From Papio anubis (taxonomy: Eukaryota; Chordata; Mammalia; Primates; Cercopithecidae), in contig NC_044996.1 of the NCBI RefSeq assembly GCF_008728515.1, forward strand, positions 121,141,779-121,205,778: a DNA stretch of 64,000 nucleotides, read 5' to 3'. The position numbers and the translations under genes were made by a program. The notes below the pieces were generated by a model. It saw only the letters and a program-made list of their open reading frames with translations. It was not told where the DNA came from and searched no databases. The stretch's first letter is position 1. Every line of letters starts with the position of its first letter. Of this stretch, positions 60,258-64,000 are shown in pieces.

Positions 60258-61441
60258 TTAGGGCAGGCCAACTTCTTTATGATGTCTCATTATGTGCTGG
60301 TTCTTTTCTGAAGGTCTTCGGAAGCCTTTCTTGCAGTACTCACACCGGTGAGGATAGTCTTTCGTGTGAATGGAAATAACGTGCCGTTTAAAGCCTGAGG
60401 CATCTGTAGTGCTATACTCACAGTACTCACACTGATACACTTTCCTGCCACTGTGTGTCTTCATATGCTTTTTAAGCTCATTCTGTTGCCTAAATCCCTT
60501 TCTACATCTCTTGCACCTAAATGGAAGATCCTTTGTGTGAACTGAGAGAATATGGCGACTTAGAACAAACGGATCTGCAATCTTAAAGTCACAATGTCTA
60601 CACTGGTGCATTTTTTTGCCCTTGTGGGCAGCCACGTGTTTCTTGAGTTCTGAAGGCCTATGAAAGCCTTTATCACACATGTCACACTTATGGGGGTAGT
60701 CTTTCGTGTGAACTGAAATTATGTGTCGTTTCAAATCACTTGAGTTCGAACTCTTGTGGTCGCAATGCAAACACTGGTGTGTTTTGCTTTCTTGGTGGAT
60801 AAGAGCATGTTGCTGCACCTCTTTGGTATCCGAGAAAGTCAGAAGACAAATGTCACACTTGAATGGCATCTCTTTACTATGCTTAGTTTTGACATGCGTT
60901 TTCAAGTTAGAAGAGTCTGCAGACCTATATTCGCAGTACTGGCATTGGTACGGCTTCTCCCCAGTATGGATTCTCATGTGCTTTTTGAGCTCTGAGGGGT
61001 GACGAAAACCCTTACCACACTCCACACAAATATGAGGAAAGTTCTTGCTGTGGACCGCCAAGAGGTGGCGATTCAGTAACCCTTGTTCAGCTGTCTCGTA
61101 TTCACAGAATTTACACTTGTGCATTTTGTTGGCTCCTTTTTCCTTATGCACCATTTTGTGAGTAAACAAAGCCCCTGCATGAGAGAAATGCTTCCCACAC
61201 TCATCGCATTCTATGGCCTTCTCTGCCTTGCTGGTCAGCTTGTGGCTCTCCAGGTGGTTGTGTAAACTTATCTTCTTGTTGGTAGTGTAATCACAGTCAG
61301 TACAGCGGTATTTCTTCTTGGCAAGGTGTTCGGGATGGTTTTTCATGTGCCTTTTCAAAAAACCTCTCGACTTAAACTTCTTCCCACAAATCATGCAAGG
61401 ATAGACAGTCAAAGGATGTCCATCAGGGCCAATAATTATTG
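60258..61441 (-). CDS. ZFX: ZFX terminal coding exon, 13 C2H2 zinc fingers
   Basis: This is the last coding exon of a zinc-finger transcription factor. On the minus strand an acceptor (ctttcttag) precedes 61441; the first two bases complete an Ala codon split with the upstream exon, then IIIGPDGHPL leads into the fingers. The codon before TVYPC is TTG (Leu), so this exon has no start of its own. I count 13 fingers, each with both Cys and both His, from YPCMIC...H through HRCEYCKKGF...H, ending KEVGLP and TAA at 60260-60258. Fingers alternate between a GKxF-type and a CEY/CDY-type, the two-finger repeat known in ZFX/ZFY. Only one linker is TGEKP. The family binds DNA in the nucleus and activates transcription; ZFX acts near CpG-island promoters and supports stem-cell self-renewal. 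No frameshift or stop is seen. ZFY is the alternative, since the finger exon is nearly identical between paralogues. Confidence 0.93.
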
Positions 61442-61753
61442 CTAAGAAAGGAAAAGAAAGGAGTATGAATGCTCAAACCAAGTTCTGTTCCAGTTTCTTT
61501 GCGAATGTAAAGCGTGGGTTCTGACCACTGTTGGCCAAGGACTCCTAAATTGGACTATTTGCTACTTAACATTCCTTTTACTGTTTTTCAACACAAGAGA
61601 TATAGCAACCTAGTCATAGAGAAAATGGTCTGGAAACTTCATTCATGAGGACTGTACCACCTTCACTCCCTCTAGTTTAATAAAATTAATGAATATGTAA
61701 CTTTTATCAATTAGTGATTAAACCTACAGCAATTTAGAAATTGGTGGAAAATT

Positions 61754-62062
61754 GGCTGGGCATGGTGGCTCATGCCTGTAATCCCAGCACTTTGGGAGGC
61801 CGAGGCAGGCAGATCCCCTGAACTCAGGAGTTCGAGACCAGCCTGACCAACATAACATGCTGAAAACCCGTCTCTATTAAAAATATGAAAATGAGTGGGG
61901 CACAGTGGCACACATCTGTAATGCCAGCCACTTGGAAGGCTGAGGCAGGAGAATCACTTGTACACAGGAGGCAGAGGTTGCAGTGTGAGTTGAGATCACG
62001 CCACTGCACTCCAGCCTGGGTAAGAGAGCAAGATTCTGCCTCAAAAAAAAATAAACAAACTG
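61754..62062 (+). repeat. Alu in the last ZFX intron
   Basis: Antisense to ZFX. Flanks attggtggaaaatt and actggtggaaaatt form the target duplication. It carries small insertions (cataacatgctgaaaac). Confidence 0.94.
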
Positions 62063-62548
62063 GTGGAAAATTATTCATAAAAATAAACTTTGGTGACAAA
62101 AATTTCCACTGTTTATTCCAAAAAACGTAACTTACATTAACTTACAGCAAAGTTTAAACCCATATCATCATACAAGAATAGGAATGTTGTATGAACTAAA
62201 GTACTTATCCTGCTGCTCTGTAAATTATGCCTGCTTTATGCTGACATAGATTCTCTATATTTACAAAGTTAATGCTTATAACATATTTGAGGGATTTCAT
62301 TCCATGTACACATAAAAATCATCCAAGTTTTGAATTTTTCTCATCCATGTTTCTCAGTCATGTACTGTTTCTTTTTATCTAAGGAAATCATTCATGAATA
62401 TCACTGAATTCTGAAAATTATATTTTCAAGTTCAATAGACAAAGCTACATATGGTCTAGCAGCTAAAATGCCATTGTGACACCCCTGTGGATACATACTA
62501 GAGCTTCCTCTGAGAGCACGCTGCGCCATGGAACTCGTGCGCCCTCAC

Positions 62549-62689
62549 CTGTTTGGTACTGCCTGGAATCAGGTCTTCTCCTTTTCTTTGGTTTTTGTTT
62601 AGCCAGTCTGCCGAGGCCAGCAGACTCATCTATGTGCAAGAGGGCACTTGCAGTGCCATTCCGGTTTTCAATTCCATCAGAATTATTAC
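62549..62689 (-). CDS. ZFX: ZFX internal exon with nuclear localisation signal
   Basis: This 141-bp exon carries 46 whole codons plus split Gly and Ala codons at its ends. The acceptor is ...ttgttag before 62689 and the donor is G|gtgagg after 62549. The peptide starts NNSDGIENRNG and ends DSRQYQT. The centre is a dense basic cluster, KQKPKKRRRPDSR, which matches the known ZFX/ZFY nuclear localisation segment between the acidic domain and the fingers. KKRRR (rather than KKKRR) is, as I recall the human proteins, the ZFX form. Phase matches both neighbours exactly: TAT G|GT AAT upstream and ACA G|CA ATA downstream. An intron of about 1.1 kb containing one Alu separates it from the terminal exon. 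Confidence 0.92.
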
Positions 62690-63215
62690 CTAACAATGTG
62701 TATTAAAAAACAAAATTATACAGTATTATAAATTTTAAAGAATTAGGAATTCTTTATTAACTACAACAACGAAAAGTAAGCCATGATACTCATGAATGAC
62801 AGAAATTCCCCATTCTAGGTCATGGGTTTTATGAGCACATTTATTATCGTGAGACCGTAGGAAACGCCTAGCTTCCAAAGCTAAAAAACGCATGTCAGCA
62901 GTTTTGCCCCATAGACTCCCTTGTCTCCCAAAATGAAAAAGTCATGGGCCAAATATAATCAAGATGAAAACTTTCAGCTTGAAAGCCTGTGTACTTCTTG
63001 CAGTACTTCCTTCTACGTAATATACACATGAAAGAAATTCCTGTTAAAAATAAACACAAAATGTAGACTTTATACTCTAATTCAATTCAAATAATCCTTA
63101 CAGGACACTGGTATTTCAGACTTCTGAAACCTAAGACTACAGAAACCATTTTTCAATCATGGATTCATGTTCAAGAACCAACTTCTTCAATGCTAAGAGG
63201 TGCTGGGCAACTTAC

Positions 63216-63368
63216 CATAAGCTGCTGCCCATGCGATCGGCATGAAGGTTTTGATTTCATTGTCGTCCATTTGCTGCTCATGCACAGCAGCGGCTGCCGC
63301 TGCTGCCGCAGCATCCTCCTCTCCTACAATCACTTCCATATAAACTTCGTCAGCGATTTCAGCAACAT
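63216..63368 (-). CDS. ZFX: ZFX internal exon, acidic domain with alanine tract
   Basis: This 153-bp exon has 50 whole codons plus split Asn and Gly codons. The acceptor is ctttctacttag before 63368 and the donor is G|gtaagt after 63216. The peptide runs VAEIADEVYMEVIVGEED, nine alanines, VHEQQMDDNEIKTFMPIAW, AAAY. It belongs to the end of the acidic transactivation domain. MDDNEIKTFMPIAW is the form I recall for human ZFX; human ZFY differs at several of these positions. The nine alanines use mixed GCN codons (a gcagcggctgccgctgctgc-like run on the plus strand), so it is not a pure trinucleotide repeat. Splice phase fits both neighbours. Confidence 0.92.
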
Positions 63369-63730
63369 CTAAGTAGAAAGTTACAAAAACTTCTGTGACC
63401 AGGTTTACAGAAATTACAGGAAACATGTTTTTATTTGAATTCAGTTAATAGACAAAATGGAAAGAAGGTCCAAATATTACATACCTAGAACATAGCTTTC
63501 ACGTAGTAAGCACTCAATAAGTATTTGTTGAATGAATCATTCACTTCTTGGCTTTCACCATAACTTGGTTTTAAAGCAACATTATAAGCATACATAAAAG
63601 AGTCACTGACGTTTCCCTTGGAATGTAGTAGCATAATCATCTCTAAAATAATGCTACTTATTTCAAACGCTGGTCATTTAAAAGCTCCAGAAACATAAAA
63701 TTTTCTCCCACAAAAAGGCCACCTACTTAC

Positions 63731-63874
63731 TTAAATCTTCATCTTCTGGCTGAGAGTCATTGACAGTCATATAAACCATCTTTTCCCTGGGCACACGAAT
63801 ACTGCTGTTCTGATCAAGCAGTTCAACTCCATGATCATTCTCAGGCTCACTCTCCACAATGTCTACAGTTCCAC
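63731..63874 (-). CDS. ZFX: ZFX internal exon, acidic activation domain
   Basis: This 144-bp exon has 47 whole codons plus split Gly and Asn codons. The acceptor is ttttcttctcggatag before 63874 and the donor is A|gtaagt after 63731. The peptide starts GTVDIVESEPENDHGVELLD and ends NDSQPEDEDL; it is rich in Glu and Asp, as expected for the ZFX/ZFY activation domain. ENDHG and SQPED agree with the human ZFX form as I recall it (ZFY has ENEHG and SQQED). The splice codon A|AT gives Asn, producing EDEDLNVAEIADE across the junction, which matches the family. Upstream exons lie beyond the right edge of the window. Confidence 0.92.
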
Positions 63875-64000
63875 CTATCCGAGAAGAAAACAGCTTCAAT
63901 AATTTATTTGAAAACTTCATTTCCATCTATTTCTTTTTACATACTTTTCTTATTACTTTTTACAAACTTTGCTATTACGACATTGGAATTCTTATACAAA

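Noticed and set aside
60721..61265. Plus-strand open frames opposite the ZFX zinc-finger exon
   Set aside because: They are antisense shadows of the strongly constrained finger-coding sequence.

Overview
This window is primate genomic DNA, most likely from an Old World monkey. It holds about 64 Alu copies or pieces, nested L1 remnants, old LTRs and MER DNA transposons. Several of the youngest Alus carry the tail 'caggcttgagccaccgcg' and the words 'gtggccggatct' and 'gcccgtctcggcc', which I associate with cercopithecine AluY lineages (AluYR type).

The only protein gene I can support is the 3' part of ZFX on the minus strand at the right edge. Four coding exons (63874-63731, 63368-63216, 62689-62549, 61441-60258) join in frame through GT-AG introns. 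They encode roughly the last 540 residues of a protein of about 805: the end of the acidic activation domain with a nine-alanine run, a basic nuclear localisation segment, and 13 C2H2 zinc fingers ending in GLP-stop. Acidic-domain residues fit the X-linked paralogue ZFX better than ZFY. The 3' UTR runs toward lower coordinates; its end is not fixed by sequence alone, with AATAAA candidates near 57.3, 57.2, 55.77 and 55.59 kb. One Alu lies inside it.

From 1 to about 54 kb I see no convincing gene, tRNA, rRNA, CRISPR array or mobile bacterial element. This is intergenic sequence downstream of ZFX built from layered repeats: an MST LTR (1840-2226), an MLT2 solo LTR (7135-7685), an unnamed ancient repeat (about 7.7-10.6 kb), an MLT1 LTR inside a MER5A-like element (11.2-11.8 kb), MER20 (13.2 kb), a minus-strand L1 at 30.1-31.6 kb, a THE1/MST LTR with a perfect 5-bp target duplication (36004-36344), and a four-level nest at 41.5-44.5 kb. 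Alu density drops sharply over the ZFX 3' end (54-64 kb).

I found no new multi-gene system. The observations worth checking are small-scale: a roughly 150-bp duplication copied 1.7 kb away, a fold-back Alu, a tail-less Alu with intact target duplications, a perfect 10-bp hairpin inserted in an L1, a perfect CTCF-core match, and an unidentified coding-like stretch at 54.9-55.5 kb.
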